From contig JAABQB010000012.1 in NCBI GenBank assembly GCA_011391695.1, positions 1 to 64,000 on the forward strand: a DNA stretch of 64,000 nt, read 5' to 3'. Origin of the DNA: Desulfobacteraceae bacterium (GTDB lineage Bacteria; Desulfobacterota; Desulfobacteria; Desulfobacterales; RPRI01). The notes below the pieces were generated by a model. That model saw nothing but the letters and a program-made list of their open reading frames with translations, made no database searches and was not told where the DNA came from. Made by a program: the position numbers and the translations under genes. The stretch's first letter is position 1; every line of letters begins with the position of its first letter. This document shows positions 25,662 to 34,535 of this stretch, piece by piece.

Positions 25662-26540
25662 ATGCATGATACTTTCGTCCTTATGAAAAGACTTCTTCAT
25701 GTTTCCGCCTGCTTGCTCGCCATGGCATTCTTTTTACCATTTGAAAAAGCAGTTTGTGCTGATTTCAATTACTTTGGAACCTTGCAGGAAAAACTGGTTT
25801 CAGAGGGATTTAAAAGGGAAAAGATTGTTCAAATTTATCAGTCTCCGAATGTTTTTTTTGACACGAAAGGAGTCTCTCTTTTTTTCGTGCACAGGGAAGC
25901 CAGTTTGAATTACAGTCAGTTTCCTTCACCGCTTTCTCTTGCAGCCGCAAAAATTTATTTGAAGAGCTATGAAGAAGAGTTATCAAGAGCGGAATCAACA
26001 TATGGTGTGGACAGGGAGGTTATTACCGCAATAATTCTCGTTGAAACCAAGTTCGGACAATCACTCGGCAAGAGACAGGTCATAAACACTCTTTCAACAA
26101 TGGCTTCACTTTCAGATGCCAATGTAAGGAACAGGTTCTGGAAAGAAATTTCCGGTTCAACAAAGCTTTCATTGGAAGCATTTGAAAAAAAAGCGTCGGA
26201 TAAATCAAGCTGGGCATACAGAGAGCTTAAGGCTTTATTAAGGTACACAGAAAAGGAAGAAATGGATATTTTTAAAATAACGGGTTCTTACGCCGGAGCC
26301 ATGGGAATTCCCCAGTTTATGCCAAGCAACATAGTCAGATTTGCTGCAGATGGAAACACAGACGGCCGGATAGACCTTTTTGATCATGCCGATGCCATAG
26401 CAAGCATAGCAAACTTTCTTAAAAAATGCGGCTGGTATCGTGGAATAAATGAGGAGAAGGCTAAAAAGGTTATCCGTCAATATAACCCGAGCAGTTATTA
26501 TATTGATACGATTTTACAGGTGGCACAAAAGCTTAAATAA
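25662..26540 (+). CDS. Lytic murein transglycosylase, MltB-like
   Basis: Periplasmic enzyme that cleaves the MurNAc-GlcNAc bond of peptidoglycan. Signal peptide (ends near KAVCAD), catalytic Glu in IILVETKFGQSLG, and the family motifs ALSTMAS-like NTLSTMASLSD, YAGAMGIPQFMPSN and DGRIDLFDHADAIASIANFL. It is shorter (292 residues) than E. coli MltB (361). No lipobox is visible, so it may be soluble. Starts at 25662 (AAAGGA upstream) or 25683 are both possible. Confidence 0.87.
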   Translation: MHDTFVLMKRLLHVSACLLAMAFFLPFEKAVCADFNYFGTLQEKLVSEGFKREKIVQIYQSPNVFFDTKGVSLFFVHREASLNYSQFPSPLSLAAAKIYLKSYEEELSRAESTYGVDREVITAIILVETKFGQSLGKRQVINTLSTMASLSDANVRNRFWKEISGSTKLSLEAFEKKASDKSSWAYRELKALLRYTEKEEMDIFKITGSYAGAMGIPQFMPSNIVRFAADGNTDGRIDLFDHADAIASIANFLKKCGWYRGINEEKAKKVIRQYNPSSYYIDTILQVAQKLK

Positions 26541-26573
26541 GGATTCGAGGGGTCAAGGGGTCGGGGATTCAAG
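26541..26573. repeat. TTCAAGG-type word repeat
   Basis: GGATTCGAGGGGTCAAGGGG followed by TCGGGGATTCAAG, directly after the transglycosylase stop. Same family as 22548 and 43867. Confidence 0.8.
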
Positions 26574-26632
26574 TGAAAAATCAGCCTTAAACCCTTTAAT
26601 CCTGGCGATCTTCCTTAAGTAAAGGATATTAT

Positions 26633-26836
26633 GTGGTGATAAAAATATGGATCGGTATTGGAATCTTTTTCCTTCTCCTGACGTGGTGGGCGGTGATCGA
26701 TATTACAAAGAAGAATTTTGGTTCCATTGTAACAAAAGCGTTGTGGGGCTTTACCGCCCTGATACCTTTTCTGGGTCCGGTCATATATTTTGCCATAGGT
26801 TACAGGAAGGGAAAGAAGATTGCGGTAAACGGCTGA
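26633..26836 (+). CDS. Small membrane protein with PLDc_N-like domain
   Basis: The 67-residue protein has two hydrophobic segments (about 4-24 and 34-58) with the pattern WWAVIDITKKNFGS...LIPFLGPVIYFAIGYRKGKK. This is the cardiolipin-synthase N-terminal (PLDc_N) domain found as a stand-alone inner membrane protein. The start is GTG (26633 or 26636) with AAAGGA 6 bp upstream. The role of stand-alone copies is unknown. Confidence 0.75.
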   Translation: MVIKIWIGIGIFFLLLTWWAVIDITKKNFGSIVTKALWGFTALIPFLGPVIYFAIGYRKGKKIAVNG

Positions 26837-26848
26837 TCAAAATAGGAT

Positions 26849-26875
26849 TTGACAATTTCCGCCCTTTTCTGTAAT
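26849..26875 (+). promoter_or_regulatory. Promoter of the tRNA-Glu gene
   Basis: TTGACA at 26849-26854 and TGTAAT at 26870-26875 (15-bp spacing, slightly short), about 16 bp before the mature tRNA 5' end. Confidence 0.5.
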
Positions 26876-26890
26876 TGTTCCCTTAAAAAT

Positions 26891-26965
26891 GGTCCTATCG
26901 TCTAGCGGTCAGGACGCTGGCCTCTCACGCCGGTAACACGGGTTCGAACCCCGTTGGGACCACCA
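26891..26965 (+). tRNA. tRNA-Glu(CTC), CCA encoded
   Basis: The acceptor stem GGTCCTA pairs with TGGGACC. The anticodon stem CTGGC/GCCGG encloses the loop CTCTCAC with anticodon CTC (glutamate, codon GAG). The T arm carries GGTTCGAACCC. The discriminator A and a genomic CCA end at 26965. The D arm fits the tRNA-Glu pattern TCGTCTAGCGGTCAGGAC. Confidence 0.93.
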
Positions 26966-27085
26966 AAAAACACAGCGGGCTATCTATTTTGGGGTGAATC
27001 AGGAACGTTATCAATAATTAAACTTAGAACCTGCCCCCTGTTTTCCGATCAAACGTACAGATTATTATTTTGGTCCACATCCTAT

Positions 27086-27691
27086 ATGAAACAATGGAGA
27101 TGCACTGTCTGCGGATATGTTCACACAGGCCCCGAGCCCCCGGAAAAATGTCCGGTATGCGGCGCCGACAAGTCGATGTTTGTTGAGGTAACCGCTTCAG
27201 AAGCTGCTCCTGAAGCAACCACCGTACCGGAGAAAAAAGACATTCAGGCAAAATCTCCTGAAATTTCATTTATCGCCGGACTTATTCATAAATTTCACGC
27301 TCATCCCATAACAGTGCATATACCAAACGGGGTTCTTCCCGTAACCGTTCTTTTTCTTGCGATTGCCATTCTTTTCAAATCCGGCAGTTTTGATGTCGCC
27401 GCCTTTTATAATCTTACTGTTGTCCTTTTAGCCATGCCCGTTGTGCTTTTTACAGGCTATGTTGAATGGAGCACAAGATATCAGGGTTTAAGGAGCTTTT
27501 TGTTTATAACCAAAATTGCCTGTGGTATTGTTGTTTTTATATCAGCCATTGTTTTATTTGCATGGCGCGCAATGGATCCAAATGTTTCAATTGGTCCTGA
27601 CAGGTATCTGTTTTTCCTTCTCCATATCATAATGCTTGCTGCGGCAGGAATTGCAGGCCATCTTGGCGGAAAACTTGTTTTTAAGGACTGA
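27086..27691 (+). CDS. Rubredoxin-like domain fused to a four-helix membrane domain
   Basis: Residues 1-35 form a rubredoxin-type iron site with two CXXCG knuckles ([10 protein letters not shown] and CPVCGADK). A Pro/Glu/Ala linker follows, then about four membrane segments with the look of a DUF2231 domain ([20 protein letters not shown], then [12 protein letters not shown], and a final [16 protein letters not shown]). Conserved histidines in the membrane part could bind heme. The frame is open into the tRNA, but the ATG at 27086 starts exactly at the rubredoxin domain. The protein may pass electrons between membrane and cytoplasm; this is inference. Confidence 0.78.
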   Translation: MKQWRCTVCGYVHTGPEPPEKCPVCGADKSMFVEVTASEAAPEATTVPEKKDIQAKSPEISFIAGLIHKFHAHPITVHIPNGVLPVTVLFLAIAILFKSGSFDVAAFYNLTVVLLAMPVVLFTGYVEWSTRYQGLRSFLFITKIACGIVVFISAIVLFAWRAMDPNVSIGPDRYLFFLLHIIMLAAAGIAGHLGGKLVFKD

Positions 27692-27887
27692 TTGAAAACC
27701 TGACCTTCAAATTAGCATCCATACCCCGGCATGGCAAATGTGAGTCATTCAAAACTATCACTCCATGCTGATGCAAGAGAGCTTGATTGGCCGTCACCGT
27801 TCCAAGTCTTTGCTGCCTAACCATTTATATTTTATCGGAATTACTCCAACAACTTGATTTGAACTTAAAACGGGAGGTAGTTTAATT

Positions 27888-29591
27888 ATGGAAAAGGAAC
27901 AATTCTGGAAGAAATCATATGACGCCGGGCTTAAAGATGTTGATCCGAAAAGATGGGAAACCTCTTATGTTGATGTTATCAGACCAGCTTTTCAAAAAAA
28001 TCCGGAAAAGGCAGCGTTTACTTTTTTCGGTGTCGAAGTGTCATTTGGCGGCCTGGACAGGTATTCAAACAAGTTCGCCGATATGCTCATTAAAAACGGT
28101 CTGAAGAAAGGAGATGTGGTCGGGATCAATCTTCCGAATATTCCTGAATATGTAATAGCCTGGCTGGGAACATTAAAAGCCGGATGTGTTGTTTCAGGTG
28201 TTTCACCACTTCTCTCTCCCGAAGAAATGCAATACCAGCTCAATGACTCAAAAGCAAAAGCCCTTGTTACGCTTGATGCCATCTTCGCGGGCAGGCTCGT
28301 AAAAATTGAAGCGAACCTCCCTGATCTTAAAGTTGTAGTTGCGGCAAGTGTCGGAGGTTTTCTTCCTGCTATAAAAAGAATACTGGGACAGATGCTGAAA
28401 AAAATACCTAAAGGCAAGGTAACCCCGTTGAAAGGGAAAATCGTTTATAATTTTCATGATGTGATAAAAACAGATAAGTTTTCGGCAAAAAATCCGAATA
28501 TTAAAATATCTCCTGATGATATTGCATATTTACAATATACGGGCGGTACAACAGGCGCACCCAAAGGGGCAATGCTGAGCCACCGCAATGCAGTTTCGGA
28601 TATCATAATAGCAGCAACCTGGATGGGATGGGAGCCGGGTAAGGGGCTTGCCCTGTCAGGTTTCCCTTTTTTTCATATGGCTGGTCTTTTCTTCAATGAG
28701 TGCTGCATATTTATGGGATGGACGCAGGTCCTTGTCCCAAATCCAAGAGATACTGAATACATCTGCGCCCAGATGGAAAAATATAAGCCGAACACGATTG
28801 TTAACGTCCCGTCCCTGTTTCAGCTCCTGATGGCCAATCCGAAATTCAAGTCTTTGGATTATTCAGGAGTGGATATATGTATGTGTGGTGCCGCCCCTTT
28901 TCCGGAGGAATCGCAGAAAGAGTTTGAAGGGATCGTGGGGCGTGGCAAACTGCTTGAAGTCTATGGAATGACTGAAACTTCTCCATTGACTACAATGAAT
29001 CCATCGAAAGGGAAAAAGAAATTAGGATCAATCGGGCTTCCTTTATTAAATACGGATATCAAGCTGCTGGATACGGAAACCGGCAAAGAAGTTGCCCTAG
29101 GTGAACCGGGAGAAATATGCGTAAAAGGACCCCAGGTAATGGTTGGTTATTTTAACAAGCCTGATGAAACGAAAAACACAATTGATTCGGATGGATATTT
29201 ACATACCGGGGATGTTGCTGTCCAGGATGAGGAAGGTTATCTGAAAATAGTGGACAGAACTAAAGACATGTTAATTGTGGGCGGATTCAAGGTTTTCTCG
29301 AAGAAGGTGGAAGAGGTTTTGACGGGACACCCGGCAATAGAAATGATTGCGACGATTGGTGTGCCTAACCCAGAGCGGCCCGGTTCAGAGTTTGTTAAGG
29401 CTTTTGTAATGCTTACAAAGGAATATCAGGACAAGGACAAAAACGAGATAGAGAAAGATATACTGAAATTTGCCAGGGAGAAGCTTGCCCCCTACGAGGT
29501 TCCGAAAACAATCGAGATAAGAAAGGAGCTTCCGCTTACATCGGTCGGAAAGCTTGATAAAAAGCTTCTTCGGGCAGAAGCAAAAAAATAA
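27888..29591 (+). CDS. Long-chain-type acyl-CoA synthetase (AMP-forming)
   Basis: Activates a carboxylic acid to its CoA thioester with ATP. The 567-residue protein has the AMP-binding P-loop YTGGTTGAPKGAMLSH, the A5 motif EVYGMTETSP, A7 YLHTGDVAV, A8 DRTKDMLIVGGFKVF and the A10 lysine in TSVGKLDKK. GGGAGG lies 11 bp before the ATG. It lies 360 bp before the carboxylase operon, separated by a MITE-like element, and may supply substrate for it. Confidence 0.92.
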   Translation: MEKEQFWKKSYDAGLKDVDPKRWETSYVDVIRPAFQKNPEKAAFTFFGVEVSFGGLDRYSNKFADMLIKNGLKKGDVVGINLPNIPEYVIAWLGTLKAGCVVSGVSPLLSPEEMQYQLNDSKAKALVTLDAIFAGRLVKIEANLPDLKVVVAASVGGFLPAIKRILGQMLKKIPKGKVTPLKGKIVYNFHDVIKTDKFSAKNPNIKISPDDIAYLQYTGGTTGAPKGAMLSHRNAVSDIIIAATWMGWEPGKGLALSGFPFFHMAGLFFNECCIFMGWTQVLVPNPRDTEYICAQMEKYKPNTIVNVPSLFQLLMANPKFKSLDYSGVDICMCGAAPFPEESQKEFEGIVGRGKLLEVYGMTETSPLTTMNPSKGKKKLGSIGLPLLNTDIKLLDTETGKEVALGEPGEICVKGPQVMVGYFNKPDETKNTIDSDGYLHTGDVAVQDEEGYLKIVDRTKDMLIVGGFKVFSKKVEEVLTGHPAIEMIATIGVPNPERPGSEFVKAFVMLTKEYQDKDKNEIEKDILKFAREKLAPYEVPKTIEIRKELPLTSVGKLDKKLLRAEAKK

Positions 29592-29598
29592 ATATTAT

Positions 29599-29751
29599 GA
29601 GCCAATTGCAAAAGGATGTTTCCCCTCCCTTGATGGGAGGGGATTAAGGGGAGGGTGAGATAAAGCTCATTGATAATTATTGTTTTTCCCCCTCACCCTC
29701 ACCCTCTCCAACAATGGGAGAGGGGATTTCTGAGACTTTTGCAATTGGCTC
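29599..29751. mobile_element. 153-bp MITE-like element with 15-bp terminal inverted repeats
   Basis: The ends GAGCCAATTGCAAAA and TTTTGCAATTGGCTC are perfect inverted copies, flanked on both sides by TTAT (29595-29598 and 29752-29755), a possible 4-bp target duplication. The interior is C/G-rich and folds: CCCCTCCC-TTGAT-GGGAGGGG on the left, and two CTCACCCTC-type runs answering GGGAGGGTGAG. No coding frame is present, so it would need a transposase in trans. The source IS family was not identified. Confidence 0.75.
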
Positions 29752-29760
29752 TTATAGGAT

Positions 29761-29830
29761 GAATAAATAATGATTTTATTCGGTAAATGAATAAATATAT
29801 CTTGACTTCATCAAATGAACTTATTATTAA
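29761..29830 (+). promoter_or_regulatory. Candidate promoter and operator of the carboxylase operon
   Basis: GAATAAA and TTTATTC (29761-29767 and 29775-29781) form an inverted repeat with a 7-bp spacer. TTGACT at 29802-29807 and TATTAA at 29825-29830 are 17 bp apart. The TetR gene that closes the operon is a plausible regulator. The match is moderate. Confidence 0.4.
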
Positions 29831-29953
29831 CACTTCCAGCGCGTTCGTCGTAAACAGGTTGCCGTAAATCGGCATATTATCGCTTTTTTTGAACCCGTAA
29901 GCTTTAGACAACATACCTGTCCCGCAACAATCCGGCATAGTGGGAAAAACATC

Positions 29954-31570
29954 ATGCATGCGATCGAATCCAAAGTAAATGTCCATTCGGAAGATTACAA
30001 GAAGAATTTTGCGGCCATGGAAGCCCTGGTTGAGGATCTTCGGCGCGAAATGAAACGGGCCCGGGAAGACCGATCCCGGAAAGCACTGGATCGACTTGCT
30101 GAATCATGCAAACTTTCAGCGCAAAAAAAGCTTGATCTGCTTCTCGATAAAAACACACCTTTTCTGGAAATCGCTCCACTGGCCGCCAAAGATATGTACG
30201 ACGGGAAGGTCCATGCCGCAGGACTTCGGGCTGGAATAGGCGTGGTTGGCGGAAAAGAGGTAGTGGTAAGTATCAACGACGCCACCATAAAGGGCGGCTC
30301 GGCATATCCCATTTCTGCCAAAAAAACACTGCGCCTTCAGACCATTTCGATGGAGAACAACTTGCCCAGCGTAAGCCTCGTAGATTCGGCCGGGGCATAT
30401 CTTCCCCTCCAGTCTCAAATTTTCCCGGATATCGACGGCGGAGGAAGGGTTTTTTACAATCAGGCCCTGCTGTCCAAAAAAGGCATCCCTCAGATTGTTG
30501 CGGTGATGGGGCTTTGCACAGCCGGTGGCGCCTACGGCGTAGCCATGAGTGATGAGATCGTCCATGTTAAAGGACATGGCGCCATTTTCCTCGGAGGGCC
30601 CCCACTGGTCAAGGCTGCTACCGGTGAAGAAGTGACGGCTGATCAGCTGGGCGGACCCTTATTGCATTGCATGGAATCCGGGGTGTCGGATTATATCGCC
30701 GAAGATGATGCTCATGCCATTGCCATTGTACGGGACATAGTCAGGAACCTTCCAAAAAATGAAAAGATGCGCCTTTCAATGGCCGAGCCCAAATCTCCTA
30801 TTTATGACCCCAGGGAATTATACGGAATTGTCAGCCGTGATCTGGCAACATTTTTCGACATTCGTGAGGTTATCGCACGCATCGTTGACGGCAGTGAGTT
30901 CCTGGAGTTCAAGGAACTTTACGGCACAACGCTGATATGCGGATATGCTTACATACACGGCTATCCCGTGGGAATACTGGCCAACAACGGGGTGCTTTTC
31001 AACGACAGCGCCGAAAAGGCAACCCAGTTTATCCAGATCTGTGACAAGCGGAAGATCCCGCTTGTTTTTTTGCAGAACATCACCGGTTTTATAATCGGCT
31101 TGGACTATGAGCGCAAAGGCATCACCAAAAACGGCCACAAGATGGTCAACGCGGTCTCTACCTGCACGGTTCCCAAATTTACAGTCATTATCGGGGCATC
31201 CTACGGGGCCGGCAATTATGCCATGTGCGGACGAGCTTATTCGCCGCGTTTTCTTTACATGTGGCCTAACGGAAAGATAGGGGTGATGGGCGGCGCGGAG
31301 GCGGCCGGAGTTCTGATTTCAATCACCAATGACCAGAATAAGCGTCTGGGAAAACCGCCCCTGACAATTGAAGAGGAAAAAGCCTTTAAGGAACCAATAA
31401 TTGCCGCGGCTGAAAAAGAGGGAAATGCCTATTACAGTACGGCGCGCCTGTGGGATGACGGCATAATTGATCCGATCAAAACCCGGGATGTCCTTGGCCT
31501 CTCCATTTCGGCAGCTTTGAATGCGCCCATTCGCGATGATGTTTTCGGATACGGTATTTTCAGGATGTGA
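29954..31570 (+). CDS. Acyl-CoA carboxylase beta subunit, methylcrotonyl/geranyl-CoA carboxylase type
   Basis: Carboxyltransferase subunit of a biotin-dependent carboxylase. The 538-residue protein follows the MCC-beta/GCC-beta pattern and not propionyl-CoA carboxylase: VDSAGAYLPLQSQIFPD, GLCTAGGAYGVAMSDE, FLGGPPLVKAATGEEVTADQ, SVG-type TVIIGASYGAGNYAMCGRAY, and the ending YYSTARLWDDGIIDP...GIFRM. That family carboxylates the gamma carbon of beta-methyl-branched enoyl-CoAs. It is followed by the alpha subunit at 31588 and a separate biotin carrier. The exact substrate is not decided by sequence. Confidence 0.88.
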   Translation: MHAIESKVNVHSEDYKKNFAAMEALVEDLRREMKRAREDRSRKALDRLAESCKLSAQKKLDLLLDKNTPFLEIAPLAAKDMYDGKVHAAGLRAGIGVVGGKEVVVSINDATIKGGSAYPISAKKTLRLQTISMENNLPSVSLVDSAGAYLPLQSQIFPDIDGGGRVFYNQALLSKKGIPQIVAVMGLCTAGGAYGVAMSDEIVHVKGHGAIFLGGPPLVKAATGEEVTADQLGGPLLHCMESGVSDYIAEDDAHAIAIVRDIVRNLPKNEKMRLSMAEPKSPIYDPRELYGIVSRDLATFFDIREVIARIVDGSEFLEFKELYGTTLICGYAYIHGYPVGILANNGVLFNDSAEKATQFIQICDKRKIPLVFLQNITGFIIGLDYERKGITKNGHKMVNAVSTCTVPKFTVIIGASYGAGNYAMCGRAYSPRFLYMWPNGKIGVMGGAEAAGVLISITNDQNKRLGKPPLTIEEEKAFKEPIIAAAEKEGNAYYSTARLWDDGIIDPIKTRDVLGLSISAALNAPIRDDVFGYGIFRM

Positions 31571-31587
31571 GCCTTTGGAAAAACGTC

Positions 31588-33075
31588 ATGTTTAAAAAAA
31601 TTCTTGTTGCCAACCGTGGAGAAATCGCCCTGCGTGTTATTCGCACCTGTCAGGAGATGGGGATTGCCTGTGTAGCTGTTTATTCGGATGCGGACCGGAA
31701 AGCGCTTCATACCCTGTGCGCTGATCAGGCAATTTATCTTGGCGTGTCGGAACCTGCCAAAAGCTATCTTGATATTGAGAAAATTATTGCAACGGCAAAA
31801 AATGCCGACGCCGATGCTATTCATCCGGGTTACGGTTTTCTATCGGAAAACGCCGGCTTAGCGAGGCGCTGCGAACAGGAAGGCCTGGTTTTTATCGGGC
31901 CCCCTTCCCGGGTGATTCAGGATCTTGGGGATAAGACCATCGCCCGGAAAATCATGCGAGATGGCGGGGTTCCGATCATTCCAGGGATGGGCTGTGCGGA
32001 GTCTCTCCTTGAAATCCTAACAGATGAAGCCGGCCGCATTGGATACCCCGTCCTGGTCAAGGCTGCCGCAGGCGGAGGCGGCAAAGGCATGCGGGTCGTT
32101 CATGAAGAAAATGAACTTGCCGATGCCTGCCGTCAGGCTGCAGGCGAAGCTGCGGCCGCATTCGGCAATGGCGAAATTTATCTGGAAAAATACCTGAAAA
32201 GGTCCCGTCACATAGAGTTTCAGATCCTTGCCGACAGCCTCGGAAACATTGTTCACCTTCTTGAAAGGGAATGTTCCATTCAAAGACGGCACCAGAAGGT
32301 AATCGAAGAGACACCTTCCACCGTCGTGACGCCGGATCTGAGAACCGCCATGGGGCAATCAGCCGTGGACGCGGCGCGTGCATCCGGATATGTCAATGCC
32401 GGAACAGTTGAATTTCTGCTTGATGAGGACGGGAAGTACTATTTTCTGGAGGTCAACACGCGGCTGCAGGTGGAGCATCCCATCACGGAAATGATCACCG
32501 GCATCGATATTGTTCAGCAGCAGATCCGGATTGCGGCGGGCGAGCCGCTTGGATTTACCCAGGCAGACGTTAAGGGCAGGGGCCATGCCATCGAGTGCCG
32601 GATTTATGGCGAGGATCCGGAAAACGGCTTTATGCCTTCTCCGGGGAAAATCACTTACCTGCAGGAGCCTTCAGGCCCTGGCATCAGGAATGACTGCGGG
32701 ATTTATTCAGGGTTTGATGTGCCGGTAGAATATGACCCAATCCTGTCAAAATTGATCGTATGGGCTGCCGATAGAAATCATGCAATTGCACGCATGAAAA
32801 ACGCTCTATCCAAGTATGTAATTCTGGGAATTAAAACGCCCGTTGCCTTTCTCATGGATGTTCTGGCTTCCGAACCGTTTCAGGAGGGGAAAACCTACAC
32901 TGATTTCATCACAACCCATTTTGAGGGTTGGCGGCAAAAGACAGATGAGGCCGACCTTGCGGTACTGGCTTATATCATAGATGAGATTGCCCGCCCGCGT
33001 AGCCCGCAGGCTCATATTACCGGGACAACCGGGCCGGCTACCCCGTGGCAGACGATAGGAAACTGGCGATTATAG
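31588..33075 (+). CDS. Biotin carboxylase subunit of the acyl-CoA carboxylase
   Basis: ATP-grasp enzyme that carboxylates biotin. The ATG at 31588 gives the standard start MFKKILVANRGEIALRVIRT; a GTG at 31567 overlaps the beta gene. Motifs: KAAAGGGGKGMRVV (ATP loop), EFQILAD, RECSIQRRHQKVIEE and the active-site FLEVNTRLQVEHPITE. At 495 residues it lacks the biotin carrier domain that MCC-alpha and PCC-alpha subunits have at the C-terminus; the carrier is encoded by the next gene instead. Confidence 0.93.
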   Translation: MFKKILVANRGEIALRVIRTCQEMGIACVAVYSDADRKALHTLCADQAIYLGVSEPAKSYLDIEKIIATAKNADADAIHPGYGFLSENAGLARRCEQEGLVFIGPPSRVIQDLGDKTIARKIMRDGGVPIIPGMGCAESLLEILTDEAGRIGYPVLVKAAAGGGGKGMRVVHEENELADACRQAAGEAAAAFGNGEIYLEKYLKRSRHIEFQILADSLGNIVHLLERECSIQRRHQKVIEETPSTVVTPDLRTAMGQSAVDAARASGYVNAGTVEFLLDEDGKYYFLEVNTRLQVEHPITEMITGIDIVQQQIRIAAGEPLGFTQADVKGRGHAIECRIYGEDPENGFMPSPGKITYLQEPSGPGIRNDCGIYSGFDVPVEYDPILSKLIVWAADRNHAIARMKNALSKYVILGIKTPVAFLMDVLASEPFQEGKTYTDFITTHFEGWRQKTDEADLAVLAYIIDEIARPRSPQAHITGTTGPATPWQTIGNWRL

Positions 33076-33161
33076 TATCAGTATTTCAAATATCGGGAAT
33101 CGAATTGCGAAATACGAACAGCCGAAATTGGTGTTTAAACGGTTTTCATGGAGACAGATGA

Positions 33162-33677
33162 ATGGATTACAGGCTCAGAATCGATAACACCGATTTTCCT
33201 GTTGAAGTCGAAGTTAACGAAGATTTGCAACTCAATGTCATGATAGGTGAGAAAAAATATATTGTCGATTATACGGTTATTTCAGATTTCTGTATTCACA
33301 TGGCTGTGGATAACGGCATCCGGTCCGGGAATATTAATGCCTTTACAGCTTATGGCGCTTACGGCAAAAATGTAGTTATCAACGGCCGATCCTATATGGT
33401 CCAGGATATTGACTCTCTTGCCCAGGCAGTCCGAAAGGGGCGGCAACCAAACCTTCCGAATGAGATTACACCGCCCATGCCTGCCGTGGTTGTGTCAATT
33501 CCCGTCTCCATAGGCGACCTTGTTAATAAAGGTCAGGCGGTCATTGTGGTGAGCGCAATGAAAATGGAAACCACCTTATGCGCCCCCTTTGACGGTACTG
33601 TTGTCAGGATAAATGCAGGCATAAATGATAAGGTCGTTCCCGGACAGATACTGGTGGAGATAGAGAAGGATGGATAA
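33162..33677 (+). CDS. Biotin carboxyl carrier protein
   Basis: The 171-residue protein ends in a biotinyl domain with the modified lysine in VSAMKMETT (about K128) and the family glycines (FDGTVVRINAGINDKVVPGQ). The first 80 residues resemble the BT linker domain that in fused subunits joins biotin carboxylase to the carrier. So this looks like an MCC/PCC-alpha C-terminal half split into its own gene. It lies 86 bp after the biotin carboxylase gene. Confidence 0.9.
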   Translation: MDYRLRIDNTDFPVEVEVNEDLQLNVMIGEKKYIVDYTVISDFCIHMAVDNGIRSGNINAFTAYGAYGKNVVINGRSYMVQDIDSLAQAVRKGRQPNLPNEITPPMPAVVVSIPVSIGDLVNKGQAVIVVSAMKMETTLCAPFDGTVVRINAGINDKVVPGQILVEIEKDG

Positions 33678-33678
33678 C

Positions 33679-33707
33679 CATCAGGCGACAGGCTGACAGG
33701 CTGAAGG
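33679..33707. repeat. GGCTGA-type word repeat
   Basis: GGCGACAGGCTGACAGGCTG followed by AAGG: a 9-bp unit in near-tandem. A relative, read on the other strand as AGGCTGAAGGCTGAAG, is at 2222-2239. Confidence 0.55.
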
Positions 33708-33732
33708 AAAAAGATAAAGGAGATAATTGATA

Positions 33733-34506
33733 ATGAATGATCCCCATCTGCTCTACCAGGTAAAAGATGGCATTGCCGGTTTTACCATCAATCGTGAAAA
33801 TCAGCGCAATGCCATAAGCATGGAGGCCCTTGACCTTTTTTACCGTTATCTGGACGAAGCTTCGGAGAACCCTGATGTCCGCGTGGTCTGTATTACCGGA
33901 ACCGGCAGCCGGACCTTCTGCGCCGGCGCAGATCTCGGAGCGGGTCTCGCCGGAAGCGACGGGATGACGGCTTTTAAGAAGTATGCGAATCTTTTAAAAA
34001 AACTGGCGGGTTTTCCGAAGCCGACCGTGGCTAGGGTTAACGGCTCCTGCGTTGCCGGAGGCACCGGTTTTATGCTCGCATGCGATATAGTTATTGCCAG
34101 CAGCAAAGCGACCTTCGGCACGCCGGAAGTGAATGTAGGGCTTTTCCCCATGATGATCGGAGCCTTGATTTTCAGAAATGTCCTCAGGAAAAAAGCCATG
34201 GAGATGGTGCTGCTGGGAGAAAAAATCAGCGCCCGGCAGGCCTTGGAAATGGGACTGATAACACGCATAGCTGATCCTGATGACCTGGATACGGAAGTGG
34301 AAAAGGTGCTGAACGTACTGGTTAGAAAAAGCCCCATCGGCATGAGGATCGGCAAGGAGGCCTTCTATGCCTCAGCTGATATGCCTTTTGAGCAGGCTCT
34401 GGATCTTCTGGCGGAAAAAATAGCGGATGTGGCCGCTACCCAGGATGCCCGTGAGGGAATCACGGCTTATCTCGAAAAACGGGAACCGCTCTTTACAGGG
34501 AAATGA
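33733..34506 (+). CDS. Enoyl-CoA hydratase/isomerase family protein
   Basis: Crotonase-fold protein, 257 residues from the ATG at 33733 (AAAGGAGA upstream). Oxyanion-hole segments are CAGADLGAGL and CVAGGTGFMLACDI; the usual catalytic Glu position lies in VNVGLFPMMIGA, where Gly-Leu-Phe-Pro replaces the common Glu-Xaa-Xaa-Gly arrangement. In MCC pathways this position is filled by methylglutaconyl-CoA hydratase. It overlaps the frame of the next gene's region by 4 bp, but the BKACE ATG is at 34536. Confidence 0.85.
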   Translation: MNDPHLLYQVKDGIAGFTINRENQRNAISMEALDLFYRYLDEASENPDVRVVCITGTGSRTFCAGADLGAGLAGSDGMTAFKKYANLLKKLAGFPKPTVARVNGSCVAGGTGFMLACDIVIASSKATFGTPEVNVGLFPMMIGALIFRNVLRKKAMEMVLLGEKISARQALEMGLITRIADPDDLDTEVEKVLNVLVRKSPIGMRIGKEAFYASADMPFEQALDLLAEKIADVAATQDAREGITAYLEKREPLFTGK

Positions 34507-34535
34507 TCCACAATATAACAGATAAGGAGAAAAAA

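Larger units (their letters stand above)
29592..29953. other. 362-bp intergenic region
   Basis: It holds the MITE-like element at 29599-29751 and, after it, an inverted repeat and a candidate promoter for the carboxylase operon. No coding frame is supported. Confidence 0.7.

Noticed and set aside
26891-26965. tRNA-Glu as an island integration site
   Set aside because: No integrase gene and no repeated tRNA 3' end was seen downstream.
26954-27085. Upstream extension of the rubredoxin-type frame
   Set aside because: Would start inside the tRNA-Glu gene; the domain begins at the ATG at 27086.
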